A stretch of DNA of 64,000 bases from Flavobacteriales bacterium (lineage in GTDB: Bacteria > Bacteroidota > Bacteroidia > Flavobacteriales_G > Salibacteraceae), in the NCBI GenBank assembly GCA_020435995.1, contig JAGQYO010000009.1, positions 1 through 64,000 on the forward strand, given 5' to 3'. Below, one piece after another: positions 52,709 to 62,392 of the stretch. The notes under the pieces are model-generated. The model was given only the letters and a program-made list of their open reading frames with translations, did no database searches and was not told the origin of the DNA. Position 1 is the first letter of the stretch. Each line of letters begins with the position of its first letter. The position numbers and the translations under genes were made by a program.

Positions 52709-55183
52709 ATGTACGAAGCCGATAGGTCAGTCGAAAACGAAAATTATGACCGCTACAAGGAGCGGCTAACAAACTTCAGTCAGGAGTTTGAACTTGGCTT
52801 GTTTATCCACTTGCTGAGAAAAAGTTTTTGGTGGATCATCCTTTTCTTTGTACTGGCGTTAGCCGGAGCAAAAGTATACCTGAGGTACACGCAGCCCGTA
52901 TACGAATCTGCTAGTATACTTCAACTTAAAGAAAGCAATCAGGCTACTAAAGTACTTGATATACAAGATCTTCAGGATAAAAAAGACATTGCTGGCGACG
53001 TTGAAATCATACGCTCAAAAGAATTTCTTAAAACCATTTTCGACAAACTTCCACTCGATATTGCCTATTATTCTGAGGGCGAAGTATTGGATTTTGAGCT
53101 GTACAAAACCTCGCCATACACAGTCAATTACGAAATAAAAAGTCCAACAGCTTATGACGTAAAGTACTATGTGTTTTTTATAAATACCAATCAAGTAAAA
53201 CTGAATTTCACCAACTCCGAAGGCAGTTTTGAAAGGGTAGTTCCTACAGGTGAATGGGTGGATCTAGGTTTTGCTGAATTCAAATTTACCCTACTCGATT
53301 TTTCCGCATTGGCCGAAAATAAATCCAAAATATCGAACAATGATTTGTATTTCGTGCTGAATTCGAAACGCTCTATCGTTTCAAAATACCTAGATAAGGT
53401 AAAAGTGAAGCTGATGAATAAGGCTGCGAACTCAGTTGAAATAAGCTTTTCTGATTATAATGCTTTGAAAGCCGCCGATGTCGCAAATGCAATTTCTACT
53501 GGATTTATTGCCTACGATCTTGAACGAAAAATCATAAGTTCAAATCAAATCTTAGAATTTATTGAAACTCAAATTCAAGAGGTGTATTTGAGGCTAAAAG
53601 AATCAGAAGTATCTATTCAAGAATTTAAAATAGATAACAAAGTGGCCCGCGGTGACGACTATACAGGAATGTTTATCGATAGGCTCGGGGTTCTTGAAGA
53701 AGAGCTAATAGGACTCGAATTGGAAGAAAATATTCTTGCAGAAATTGAAAAAGCCGTTGTTCTGGCAAATGACTCCGTAAATATTTATGACTTTCTTCCA
53801 TTGCTTGCCGGAACTGAGTTTGAGCAAAACATCAAAGAGCAAATCAAACATTTACATCAATTGCTTTTGGAAAGAGAGCAATCAATGTTTGAGGTTACCG
53901 CTTCCAGCGGCAGGGTAGAAAATTTGAACTACCAAATTAATATTCAGCAGAATTTGCTTGTTGAAAGCATTCGTTCTCTCAAAACCAAAATAAGTGCGCG
54001 AAAGGAAAACGTAACAAAAAAAATAGGCGACATTGAAGAGACATTTAGTGGAATGCCAATTAAAGAACTCAAGCACTCGCGGTTAAAGAGAATTTTTGCC
54101 ATCAATGAGAAGTTTTATACCCTATTGCTCGAAAAAAAGGCTGAGTATGCCATCTCAAAAGCAGGTATAGTACCAGAATCTGTTATTCTTGAAATAGCCA
54201 CTCCAGGTAGAGAACCAATCTCTCCAAATACAACCATGACCTTTACCATATTAATCATCATAGCCTTTGTAATTTCTATTCTTATTGTGATTATCCGGTA
54301 TTTGGTTTACAATGACATTGGTTCTTTAAATGAAATTGTAAAACTTACACATGCATCTGTAGGTACCTTGGGAATCGTTCCAAAATTCAATGATGACATT
54401 CCGGTTTCTCAGCTTGTAGTAGATAAAAAACCCAAATCGGTATTGGCCGAAAGTTTCAGATCCATCAGAACCAACCTTCAGTTTATTGCTAATGACAAAG
54501 AGTCCAAAATCATAGCAATTACTTCTACTATTTCTGGAGAAGGAAAAACCTTTGTTGCTATTAATTTAGGAGGAATTATTGCCTTTAGTGGGAAAAAGGT
54601 GATTATTCTCGATTTGGACATGCGTAAACCTAAAATTCACAAAGGTTTCAATTCGGACAATAAGGCTGGTATGTCTACCCTACTCATTGGAAAAGACAAC
54701 TTTGCTAATACCATTCGCCATAGCCAACTTGAGAACCTAGACTTCATTACTGCTGGGCCAGTTCCACCAAATCCATCAGAGCTTATCATCAACGGGAAGC
54801 TTCCCATATTGCTCAAGGAATTAAAGGAAAAATATGACCTGATTATTATAGATAACCCTCCTGTTGGATTGGTAACCGACGGTATTGAGTGCCTCAAAAT
54901 TGCGGATTATCCGTTGTACATATTCAGGGCCGAATATTCCAAGCGCAGTTTTGTGCAAATGGTTGATCGCATAGTTAACGAAAACAAAATCAACAACCTA
55001 GCAGTTATCCTCAATGGTGTAGATATCAACAGAAATAAATATAGCTACAACTACAGTTATGGCTACGGGTATGGCTATGGATACGGCTATGGATACGGTT
55101 CGGGTTATGGAGGGTATTATGACGAACCTGACGAAAAAGAAGCCGAATCTAGAACGTTTCTTCAACGTTTAAAAAGAAAATAA
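52709..55183 (+). CDS. Polysaccharide copolymerase/tyrosine autokinase (Wzc-like)
   Basis: An 824-residue fusion of Wzz chain-length domain and BY-kinase. Two membrane helices (about residues 37-58 and 513-535) frame a periplasmic domain with coiled-coil segments. The cytoplasmic kinase has Walker A SGEGKT near residue 612, Walker A' VIILDLDMRKP, and Walker B LIIIDNPPVG. The C-terminal tail is a run of (Tyr-Gly) units with about a dozen Tyr (SYGYGYGYGYG), the likely autophosphorylation cluster, more regular than in E. coli Wzc. It controls polymer length and export with the Wza-like partner, five bases upstream; rfbC follows by three bases. Confidence 0.93.
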   Translation: MYEADRSVENENYDRYKERLTNFSQEFELGLFIHLLRKSFWWIILFFVLALAGAKVYLRYTQPVYESASILQLKESNQATKVLDIQDLQDKKDIAGDVEIIRSKEFLKTIFDKLPLDIAYYSEGEVLDFELYKTSPYTVNYEIKSPTAYDVKYYVFFINTNQVKLNFTNSEGSFERVVPTGEWVDLGFAEFKFTLLDFSALAENKSKISNNDLYFVLNSKRSIVSKYLDKVKVKLMNKAANSVEISFSDYNALKAADVANAISTGFIAYDLERKIISSNQILEFIETQIQEVYLRLKESEVSIQEFKIDNKVARGDDYTGMFIDRLGVLEEELIGLELEENILAEIEKAVVLANDSVNIYDFLPLLAGTEFEQNIKEQIKHLHQLLLEREQSMFEVTASSGRVENLNYQINIQQNLLVESIRSLKTKISARKENVTKKIGDIEETFSGMPIKELKHSRLKRIFAINEKFYTLLLEKKAEYAISKAGIVPESVILEIATPGREPISPNTTMTFTILIIIAFVISILIVIIRYLVYNDIGSLNEIVKLTHASVGTLGIVPKFNDDIPVSQLVVDKKPKSVLAESFRSIRTNLQFIANDKESKIIAITSTISGEGKTFVAINLGGIIAFSGKKVIILDLDMRKPKIHKGFNSDNKAGMSTLLIGKDNFANTIRHSQLENLDFITAGPVPPNPSELIINGKLPILLKELKEKYDLIIIDNPPVGLVTDGIECLKIADYPLYIFRAEYSKRSFVQMVDRIVNENKINNLAVILNGVDINRNKYSYNYSYGYGYGYGYGYGYGSGYGGYYDEPDEKEAESRTFLQRLKRK

Positions 55184-55186
55184 TAC

Positions 55187-55732
55187 ATGGAAATTCTTGA
55201 TGAACCTTTAAAAGGCCTTTTTGTAATTAAACCAAGAGTATTTAGCGATCACCGAGGGTATTTTTATGAGTCATATAATTTAGAAACCTTTAGGAATATT
55301 GGAATTGCAGATCATTTCATACAAGACAACCAATCCCTAAGCACAGATAAAAACGTATTGCGAGGTTTGCATTTTCAGAACGAACCGTTTGCGCAGGCTA
55401 AGCTCGTGCGAGTAGTTACTGGTGCTGTATATGATGTAGCTGTTGATATTCGAAAATCATCACCCACTTATGGGCATTGGTTTGGTATAGAATTAAACGA
55501 AGAGAACAAGACCCTCCTATATATTCCAAAAGGTTTTGCTCATGGATTTGTCACCCTACAACCCAATACGCTATTCAATTACAAGTGTAGCAATGTGTAC
55601 AACAAAGCCTTAGAAGAAGGCATACTTTGGAATGACAAAGACCTCAACATCGATTGGGGCGTCGATCAGCCTATTTTATCAGAAAAAGATGAAGTTCACC
55701 AAACCTTCGCAGCATTTAAATCTCAGTTTTAA
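55187..55732 (+). CDS. rfbC: dTDP-4-dehydrorhamnose 3,5-epimerase
   Basis: A 181-residue RmlC-type cupin. Key motifs are FSDHRGYFYESY, the catalytic His in LRGLHFQNEP, VDIRKSSPTYG, and LLYIPKGFAHGFVTL, with Tyr and Asp positions of the active site present later (NYKCSNVYNK). It epimerises dTDP-4-keto-6-deoxyglucose at C3 and C5 on the way to dTDP-L-rhamnose. The rfbA, rfbB and rfbD genes are not here and must lie elsewhere if the pathway is complete. Its stop shares a base with the following transferase start (TAATG). Confidence 0.96.
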   Translation: MEILDEPLKGLFVIKPRVFSDHRGYFYESYNLETFRNIGIADHFIQDNQSLSTDKNVLRGLHFQNEPFAQAKLVRVVTGAVYDVAVDIRKSSPTYGHWFGIELNEENKTLLYIPKGFAHGFVTLQPNTLFNYKCSNVYNKALEEGILWNDKDLNIDWGVDQPILSEKDEVHQTFAAFKSQF

Positions 55733-56811
55733 TGCAGAACCTATTTGTTTATAAATACGCTGTGTTGTTTGCTTTTGCACTGTTTCTTTCGGTGCTTCTG
55801 AATACCATTTTTCTAAAATTTTCTAGAAATTTAGGAAGACGAGATCAAGATGATTCCATTGTGCGATGGTCTTCTATTAGCAAGCCATCACTTGGAGGAA
55901 TTTCCTTTTATATCATTTTTTTAGTCACCTATTCTGTTTACACCATTTTCTTTAACCGAATTACCGATCTGCTAAATATCCAGCATATTGGTATTTTGGT
56001 TTCAGCTAGTATGGCATTCCTCATGGGTCTTTCGGATGATGCCTACAACACCAATCCCCTGCTCAAGTTTTTGGTTCAGGTAGCATGCGGCGCAGTGCTT
56101 TTTTTAACTGGTACATATATTTCTCTATTCGCCAATCCCTTGTTCGATTTTATAATTACAGTGCTTTGGGTGGTGGCTGTAATGAATTCCATCAACATGC
56201 TAGATAATATGGATGCTATTACCACCACGGTTTCAATTTTTATCATATTCTCAGCTATGTCGGCAGCATGGGTAAGCCCTAGTTTCGACCATTTTTTTAT
56301 GACCTCAATGGTAGGCGTTTGTGGTGCGCTTATCGGATTTCTTTTTTACAATTGGAACCCTTCGAAAATGTTTATGGGTGATACAGGAAGCCAATTCCTC
56401 GGAATTTTTCTTGCCTCGATGGGAATTATCTTTTTCTGGAATAACAACGGACTAGAAACCGAAGAAGCTGCTTCCAAACAATTAACCATTACCATTCTGG
56501 CTTTTATCGTACCCATTGTGGACACCGCAACCGTAATTATTAATAGGCTTCGACGAGGCAGTTCGCCTTTTGTAGGAGGAAAAGACCACACCACGCATAA
56601 CCTTTCCTACCTCGGACTCTCCGATAAAAGTGTGGCTCGGGTATTCGCTATGATAAGTTTTGTGAGTTATTTACTTATTTACATCATTGTGAATAACTTT
56701 AAAGAGTGGTCTTACCTAAATGCAGCGTGCTTTTTGAGTTATTTTGTCGTGGTGTTTGGCGTGTTATATTATATCACCAGGTTGCCCCAAAATCTAAAAA
56801 AGCTACAATAA
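55732..56811 (+). CDS. Undecaprenyl-phosphate sugar-1-phosphate transferase (WecA/MraY-like, PNPT family)
   Basis: A 359-residue membrane protein with about ten hydrophobic segments. Polyprenyl-phosphate transferase motifs: LGGISFYII, LSDDAYNTNPLLKF (DD motif), NSINMLDNMDAI, MGDTGSQFLG, and the cytoplasmic GGKDHTTHNLSYLG (HxH-like). It starts a surface glycan by placing a sugar phosphate on undecaprenyl phosphate, fitting the GT and export genes upstream. It is not MraY for peptidoglycan by context. Overlaps rfbC by one base; the transglycosylase gene follows after one base. Confidence 0.93.
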   Translation: MQNLFVYKYAVLFAFALFLSVLLNTIFLKFSRNLGRRDQDDSIVRWSSISKPSLGGISFYIIFLVTYSVYTIFFNRITDLLNIQHIGILVSASMAFLMGLSDDAYNTNPLLKFLVQVACGAVLFLTGTYISLFANPLFDFIITVLWVVAVMNSINMLDNMDAITTTVSIFIIFSAMSAAWVSPSFDHFFMTSMVGVCGALIGFLFYNWNPSKMFMGDTGSQFLGIFLASMGIIFFWNNNGLETEEAASKQLTITILAFIVPIVDTATVIINRLRRGSSPFVGGKDHTTHNLSYLGLSDKSVARVFAMISFVSYLLIYIIVNNFKEWSYLNAACFLSYFVVVFGVLYYITRLPQNLKKLQ

Positions 56812-56812
56812 A

Positions 56813-57808
56813 ATGATCCCATTCAATACACTTGGAAAGCAAGTAGGATTTTTCTTTCTAGGCGTATTGGCAGCCTCTGGTATCATTTACCTGTTCACCT
56901 TTTCTACCTACGAGGAAAAAGAAGACCTGTCTCATCAACGCCTATTTGAACAAGATTATCGCATCTACGCCCTCAATGTACCATCTACCATGACATTCGC
57001 TGGAGAAAAAATTCCAATGGAGCTGATGGATGTAAAAGAAAAATTGGATAGAGAATTATTGGTGAATACCTATTGGCAGTCAAATTCGTTGTTGCTTTTT
57101 AAACGAAGTTATCGCTGGTTTCCGATCATCGAACCCATTCTAAAAAAGAACAACGTTCCCGACGATTTTAAGTATCTGGCTTTAATCGAATCTGGACTCA
57201 CTAATATCGTTTCACCAGCAGGAGCAGCCGGGTTTTGGCAAATAATGAAAACTACAGCCAGAGAAGGCGGATTAGAGGTATCTGGAGAAATAGATGAGCG
57301 TTACAACCTAGAAAAATCAACTCAATTGGCTTGTGAATACCTGCTTGAGGCCAAAGAAAAATTTGGAACGTGGTCATTGGCGGCAGCGTCGTATAACATG
57401 GGTATGGCTGGGCTGCAAAAGCAACTCAGCCGCCAGGGTGTGTCCAACTACTACGATTTGCTGTTAGGTGAGGAAACATCGCGATACGTATTTCGAATCT
57501 TGGCCGTAAAGTACATTCAAGAAAATGCGGAAAACTTTGGTTTTCGATTCCGTACAAAGGACCTTTATCCACCTATCAGTACAAGAAAAGTTGTTCTCGA
57601 TTCAGCAGTTTCTGATTTTTCAGAATGGGCTGCTTTGCAGGGAGTTAATTACAAAGTATTGAAATATTTTAATCCTTGGCTTCGCGATTCCTATATTCGA
57701 AAGCCTTCTGAACCTCTTGTTATTCAGATTCCAGAGGAAAAATACCTTTCTATGCTCCAACTGGAAATAAGGAAAATAGACATTGTTGATACAACTTCAG
57801 CTGAATAA
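56813..57808 (+). CDS. Lytic transglycosylase domain protein (MltD-like)
   Basis: A 331-residue protein. A signal anchor lies at about residues 12-30 ([18 protein letters not shown]). The SLT domain at about residues 110-225 has the catalytic Glu in [11 protein letters not shown], then [16 protein letters not shown] and the AAASYNMG motif. The C-terminal region has PISTRKV...[10 protein letters not shown], as seen in MltD relatives before LysM domains, but no LysM repeat remains. It cleaves peptidoglycan to 1,6-anhydro products, perhaps opening the wall for polysaccharide export machinery. Its end overlaps the uvrA frame. Confidence 0.92.
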   Translation: MIPFNTLGKQVGFFFLGVLAASGIIYLFTFSTYEEKEDLSHQRLFEQDYRIYALNVPSTMTFAGEKIPMELMDVKEKLDRELLVNTYWQSNSLLLFKRSYRWFPIIEPILKKNNVPDDFKYLALIESGLTNIVSPAGAAGFWQIMKTTAREGGLEVSGEIDERYNLEKSTQLACEYLLEAKEKFGTWSLAAASYNMGMAGLQKQLSRQGVSNYYDLLLGEETSRYVFRILAVKYIQENAENFGFRFRTKDLYPPISTRKVVLDSAVSDFSEWAALQGVNYKVLKYFNPWLRDSYIRKPSEPLVIQIPEEKYLSMLQLEIRKIDIVDTTSAE

Positions 57809-57821
57809 AGCTTTTGCAGAT

Positions 57822-60659
57822 TTGGAAGAAGAATTCTTAGAAGTTTTTGGAGCACGAGAGCATAATCTCAAAAATATTTCGGTAAAAATTCCACGCAACA
57901 AATTGGTGGTCATTACAGGGTTGAGCGGTAGCGGAAAGTCGTCGCTTGCTTTTGATACCATTTACGCCGAAGGGCAAAGACGCTATATTGAGAGTTTTGC
58001 TAGTTATGCTCGACAATTTATTGGCACCCTCGAGCGGCCCGATGTAGATAAAATTAACGGACTAAGCCCCGTTATTTCTATTGAACAAAAAACAGTAAAT
58101 AAAAGCCCCAGATCAACCGTAGGCACCATCACCGAAATCTATGATTTCATGAGGTTGTTGTTTGCCAGAGCCGCAGATGCCTATTCGTACAATACAGGCG
58201 AAAAAATGATTCAGTACACCGATCAGCAAATTGTTGACTTGATTCTCGAAAAATTTGCAGGCAAAAAAATCATCTTACTTGCACCTTTAATCAGGGGAAG
58301 AAAAGGCCACTATAGGGAGTTGTTTCAAGGCATTAGCAAAAGAGGTTTTCTAAGGGTTCGGGTAGATGGCGAAATAATGGAGATAGTTCCTCGCATGCAA
58401 CTCGATCGATACAAAATACATGACATCGAAGTAGTAGTAGATCGTATTGTGGTAGAACCAAAAGGCAAGTCCCGCCTTATTGAAAGCCTCAAATTGGCCA
58501 TGCGAATGGGCAAAAGCGTTATGCAGGTTTATGATGTGGAATCAGATAAAACACAGTTTTTCTCACGAAACTTAATGTGTCCAACTACAGGAATTGCCTA
58601 CGATTTGCCAGCGCCTAACCTTTTTTCATTTAACTCCCCCAAAGGTGCTTGTGAAGAATGCAACGGACTCGGTGAAGTATCCGAGGTAGATATTTCCAAA
58701 ATATTTCCTAACGATAAATTGAGTATTAAACAAGGGGGAATAGCTCCATTGGGAAAATACAAGTCCAACTGGATTTTTAAACAAATTGATGCTATTGCCG
58801 ATAAATATCAATTTAAAATCACAACCCCGATAAAAGAAATACCTGATGAGGCCATACACGAGATCTTATATGGAACCAATGAAGATTTGGTGATAACCAA
58901 TGAAATTGCCGGCATATCCAATTCGTATAAAGTGAGTTTTGATGGCATCATAAACTCACTTAGCAGTGCAGAAAATGAAGATTTTGGCGAAGGTCATCAG
59001 CGATGGGCGCAATCTTTTATGAATAAAGTTGAATGCGCCCGATGTGGTGGTGGAAGGTTGAAAAAAGAAGCTCTTTTCTTTAAAATCGGTGAAAAAAATA
59101 TTGCCGATTTGTCAACTCTTGATATCTCGGAACTAGGCGATTGGTTTGCCAATATTGAAACCCATTTTTCTGATAAGCAAAACCAAATTGCCTACGATAT
59201 ACTCAAAGAAATTCGGAATAGAATTCAATTTCTATTAGACGTTGGCCTGAATTACTTAACCCTTCACAGGTCTTCTAAAAGCCTTTCTGGTGGAGAAGCA
59301 CAGCGCATCAGGTTGGCAACTCAAATTGGAAGTCAATTGGTGGGCGTGCTTTATATTTTGGATGAGCCTTCTATTGGACTTCATCAGCGCGATAATGAAA
59401 GATTGATTAAAGCCCTGAAGAACCTTAGAGAAATTGGCAACTCTGTGATGGTGGTGGAACACGATAAAGACATGATTCTCAGCGCTGATTATGTGCTGGA
59501 TATAGGCCCAGGAGCTGGAGTACATGGGGGTCATATAATTGCCCAGGGCTCACCTTCGGAAATAATAAACCAAGTTAGCGAAACCTCCAAATACCTCAAC
59601 GGAGAAAAGTTTATCGATACCAATTTCAACCCGCGCAAGGGAAACGGTAAAAAACTAACATTGAAAGGTGCTTCGGGGCATAATTTAAAAGACATAAGCG
59701 TTTCCTTTCCTCTCGGTAAAATGATAGCTATTACCGGAGTAAGTGGGTCGGGCAAGTCATCGCTAATTAATGGAACACTCTACCCTATTCTCAACCATCA
59801 CTTTTTTAGAGCGATAAAAAAACCATTGGCCTATAAGACCATATCAGGACTAGATTATATCGATAAGGTAATTGAAATTGATCAAAGCCCGATAGGCCGT
59901 ACCCCTCGATCAAATCCAGCGACCTATACCGGGGTTTTTAGTGATATCCGTACCTTGTTCACCCAACTTCCCGAAGCCAAGATCAGAGGTTACAAACCAG
60001 GTCGCTTTTCATTCAATGTAAAAGGCGGGCGCTGCGAAACATGCAGAGGTGCAGGTGTAAAAACCATTGAAATGAATTTTCTACCAGATGTTTATGTCGA
60101 ATGTGAAGTATGTAATGGAAAACGATACAACCGCGAAACATTGGATGTAAGATTTAAGGGTAAATCGATTGCGGACATACTCAACATGACCATCGAAACC
60201 GCGGTTGGGTTCTTTGAAAGCATGCCTTCTATTTTAAACAAAATCAAAACACTACACGATGTAGGTTTGGGATATATCACTTTAGGCCAATCGAGTGTAA
60301 CGCTTTCGGGCGGAGAAGCCCAAAGGGTAAAACTGGCAACAGAATTATCCAAAAGAGATACTGGCAATACTTTCTACATCCTCGACGAACCTACTACTGG
60401 TCTGCATTTCGAGGATATTCGTGTGCTCTTAGACGTACTCCAAAGACTTACCGACCGAGGAAATACCGTATTGATCATCGAACACAACATGGACATAATA
60501 AAGGTATCCGATCACATCATTGATTTGGGAATGGAAGGCGGAAAAGGCGGTGGACAAGTCCTATTCGAGGGCAATGTTTCGGAACTCCTAAAAAATAAAA
60601 CTTCGTATACCGCCGAATTTTTACGAAGGGAAGTGAACAACAGTAAGATCAGTCTATAA
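57822..60659 (+). CDS. uvrA: Excinuclease ABC subunit A
   Basis: UvrA of about 945 residues. There is no ATG near the N-terminus; TTG codons occur at 57783, 57786 and 57822. I choose 57822 because it puts eight residues before GAREHNLKN, as in related UvrA proteins, and lies five bases after a TTTTG element. Two ABC modules: Walker [10 protein letters not shown] and GVSGSGKSS, signatures [12 protein letters not shown] and [12 protein letters not shown], Walker [10 protein letters not shown] and ILDEPTTGL. Zinc fingers include CEECNGLGE and [10 protein letters not shown]. It detects bulky DNA damage and loads UvrB. The start lies past the transglycosylase stop, or up to 26 bases within it if the earlier TTG is used. 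Confidence 0.95.
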   Translation: MEEEFLEVFGAREHNLKNISVKIPRNKLVVITGLSGSGKSSLAFDTIYAEGQRRYIESFASYARQFIGTLERPDVDKINGLSPVISIEQKTVNKSPRSTVGTITEIYDFMRLLFARAADAYSYNTGEKMIQYTDQQIVDLILEKFAGKKIILLAPLIRGRKGHYRELFQGISKRGFLRVRVDGEIMEIVPRMQLDRYKIHDIEVVVDRIVVEPKGKSRLIESLKLAMRMGKSVMQVYDVESDKTQFFSRNLMCPTTGIAYDLPAPNLFSFNSPKGACEECNGLGEVSEVDISKIFPNDKLSIKQGGIAPLGKYKSNWIFKQIDAIADKYQFKITTPIKEIPDEAIHEILYGTNEDLVITNEIAGISNSYKVSFDGIINSLSSAENEDFGEGHQRWAQSFMNKVECARCGGGRLKKEALFFKIGEKNIADLSTLDISELGDWFANIETHFSDKQNQIAYDILKEIRNRIQFLLDVGLNYLTLHRSSKSLSGGEAQRIRLATQIGSQLVGVLYILDEPSIGLHQRDNERLIKALKNLREIGNSVMVVEHDKDMILSADYVLDIGPGAGVHGGHIIAQGSPSEIINQVSETSKYLNGEKFIDTNFNPRKGNGKKLTLKGASGHNLKDISVSFPLGKMIAITGVSGSGKSSLINGTLYPILNHHFFRAIKKPLAYKTISGLDYIDKVIEIDQSPIGRTPRSNPATYTGVFSDIRTLFTQLPEAKIRGYKPGRFSFNVKGGRCETCRGAGVKTIEMNFLPDVYVECEVCNGKRYNRETLDVRFKGKSIADILNMTIETAVGFFESMPSILNKIKTLHDVGLGYITLGQSSVTLSGGEAQRVKLATELSKRDTGNTFYILDEPTTGLHFEDIRVLLDVLQRLTDRGNTVLIIEHNMDIIKVSDHIIDLGMEGGKGGGQVLFEGNVSELLKNKTSYTAEFLRREVNNSKISL

Positions 60660-60710
60660 ACTCTTAACAATTGGCTTTTTTAATCGACTTTGAAATTTAC
60701 TTCAAAAACA

Positions 60711-60718
60711 TACCTTCG
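60711..60718 (+). promoter_or_regulatory. -7 box variant of the first FKBP gene
   Basis: TACCTTCG (TAnnTTCG), 26 bases before the ATG. Confidence 0.35.
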
Positions 60719-60744
60719 CGGCTTCAAAAAAATAAAAGAATTAA

Positions 60745-61440
60745 ATGAAATTAAAGAATTTGACCCTTGCTCTTGCTGGAACGGCTGTTTTGGCTGCAAG
60801 TTGTGGCGATAAAAAAGAAGTTTCCTCAGCTGCTGGAACCATGAATAATGAATTGGACAGTGTTAGCTACGGACTTGGAATAAGTGTAGGTGCTGGATTA
60901 AAGGCAGAAGGTATGACGGAAGTTAACGCCGAACTGATGGGCCAAGCATTAAATGAAATGCTGAACGGTACAGCCAAATTTGACGAGTATGCGGCCAATG
61001 AGGTAATTGGGAAGTATTTGGAAAAATTGAGGTCAAAAAAAGCTGAAGGTGCCAAAGAGGCTGGAATAAAGTGGCTTGAAGAAAATAAAAAGAATGCCGA
61101 CGTTCAAGTTACCGCTTCAGGATTGCAGTACATGGTTATTACAGAGGGTACAGGTCCAAAGCCTGCCGAAACTGACATGGTAAGGGTTCACTACCACGGA
61201 ACGTTAATTGACGGAACCGTTTTCGATAGCTCTGTAGATCGTGGAACTCCAGCCGAGTTTCCAGTTAATGGTGTAATAAAAGGATGGGTAGAGGCACTTC
61301 AAATGATGCCCGTTGGATCTAAGTATAAATTATTTATTCCTAGTGATTTGGCTTATGGAGACAGAGCAGCTGGAGCGAAAATCGGCCCAGGTTCTACCCT
61401 AATTTTCGAAGTAGAATTACTTGAAATTTTAAAACAATAA
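60745..61440 (+). CDS. FKBP-type peptidyl-prolyl isomerase, lipoprotein
   Basis: A 231-residue protein of the FklB/Mip type. The lipobox is VLAASC (Cys20). An N-terminal helical dimerisation domain (LDSVSYGLGISVGAGLKAEG) is joined by a long helix to a C-terminal FKBP domain. The FKBP domain has VRVHYHGTLIDGTVFDSSVDRG and GVIKGWVEALQMMPVGSKY, which hold the aromatic pocket. It catalyses proline isomerisation of exported proteins at the membrane face. The paralogous gene two bases downstream suggests a duplication with different localisation. Confidence 0.95.
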   Translation: MKLKNLTLALAGTAVLAASCGDKKEVSSAAGTMNNELDSVSYGLGISVGAGLKAEGMTEVNAELMGQALNEMLNGTAKFDEYAANEVIGKYLEKLRSKKAEGAKEAGIKWLEENKKNADVQVTASGLQYMVITEGTGPKPAETDMVRVHYHGTLIDGTVFDSSVDRGTPAEFPVNGVIKGWVEALQMMPVGSKYKLFIPSDLAYGDRAAGAKIGPGSTLIFEVELLEILKQ

Positions 61441-61442
61441 AA

Positions 61443-62153
61443 ATGAAAAAAGTCCTTGTTATATGCGCCCTGCTTTCATGTGTGATACTATCTCACGCAG
61501 GTGAAAAAAAGAAAAAAGGCAGCGAGGTTAAACAATCTAAAAAAATGGAATTAAAAACAGAATTAGACAGTTTGTCTTATGCCCTAGGGATAAGTATTGG
61601 AAATAATTTAAAAGGCCAAGGAGTGGATAGCATCAATGCTGACGCCATGGGTCAAGCTTTAAAAGATGTGTTTGTTGGATCAGATACCCTGATGAACTTT
61701 GACCAAGCTAACGAGTTCCTAAATGGTTACTTCTCGAAAATGGTTGCTGCAAAAGCAGGAGCTGCAAAAGAGGAAGGTGAGAAATTTCTGAAAGAAAATT
61801 CTACCAAAGCTGGCGTGGTTACCCTACCTAGTGGTCTACAATACAAAGTAATGAGCATGGGTACCGGAGCTAAGCCAACCCTTGAGGATAAAGTAACTAC
61901 TCATTATCATGGAATGCTGATCAACGGAAAAGTATTTGACAGCTCTGTTGAAAGAGGACAGCCAGCTACATTTCCATTAGGAGGTGTGATCAAAGGATGG
62001 CAAGAAGGCCTCCAATTGATGCCAGTTGGATCTAAATTCACTTTTTATATTCCTTATGATTTGGCTTATGGTGATAGAGGGGCAGGGAATGATATACCAC
62101 CTTACGCGGCATTGGTATTTGAAGTAGAACTTATCAGCATAGAAGGTAAGTAG
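61443..62153 (+). CDS. FKBP-type peptidyl-prolyl isomerase, periplasmic
   Basis: A 236-residue paralogue of the preceding protein, with the same order: signal (to about SHAG), Lys-rich linker, FKBP_N dimerisation domain (LDSLSYALGISIGNNLKGQG), long helix, and FKBP domain (VTTHYHGMLINGKVFDSSVERG, GGVIKGWQEGLQLMPVGSK). It lacks a good lipobox: the Cys in ALLSC is followed by more hydrophobic residues, and AxA-type cleavage fits better. So it is likely soluble in the periplasm, complementing its lipoprotein neighbour. A hairpin terminator follows. Confidence 0.95.
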   Translation: MKKVLVICALLSCVILSHAGEKKKKGSEVKQSKKMELKTELDSLSYALGISIGNNLKGQGVDSINADAMGQALKDVFVGSDTLMNFDQANEFLNGYFSKMVAAKAGAAKEEGEKFLKENSTKAGVVTLPSGLQYKVMSMGTGAKPTLEDKVTTHYHGMLINGKVFDSSVERGQPATFPLGGVIKGWQEGLQLMPVGSKFTFYIPYDLAYGDRGAGNDIPPYAALVFEVELISIEGK

Positions 62154-62182
62154 AATTCTCAAAAAAAAACAGAATAATATTG

Positions 62183-62215
62183 AAAAGGTGCTTTATCACA
62201 AAGCACCTTTTTTTA
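62183..62215 (+). terminator. Intrinsic terminator after the FKBP pair
   Basis: A 12-bp stem AAAAGGTGCTTT/AAAGCACCTTTT with a five-base loop and further T-residues, 30 bases after the stop. It separates the FKBP unit from rpsA. Confidence 0.88.
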
Positions 62216-62299
62216 TGCTCACAATTCTGAAATCCGCTCAATTTGTTTTTTTATTCCAAAATGAATATAATTTGGGTTGCTAACTAAAATAAATACTAC

Positions 62300-62307
62300 T
62301 ACTTTTG
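62300..62307 (+). promoter_or_regulatory. -7 box of rpsA
   Basis: TACTTTTG fits TAnnTTTG exactly, 85 bases before the ATG, giving a leader of about 80 nt. Confidence 0.55.
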
Positions 62308-62323
62308 CCGCCCGAATTTTAAA

Positions 62324-62371
62324 GCCGGAATGCGGAGCCGGTATGTTTAATTTCTCTTGGCGTTCCGCGGC
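62324..62371 (+). promoter_or_regulatory. Hairpin in the rpsA leader
   Basis: GCCGGAATGC (62324-62333) pairs with GCGTTCCGCGGC (62360-62371) as ten pairs with a two-base bulge and one G-U. Inside the loop a further four pairs are possible (GGAG with CTCT). It could be an autoregulatory target for S1, as in E. coli rpsA; no known Rfam motif was identified. Confidence 0.5.
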
Positions 62372-62392
62372 TGAGATACAAGTAAAGACAAT

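Noticed and set aside
62367-62380. CTGAGATAC in the rpsA leader resembles the CUGAGA core of the TPP riboswitch.
   Set aside because: Too few bases remain before the start codon for the other conserved TPP arms, and rpsA is not a thiamine gene.
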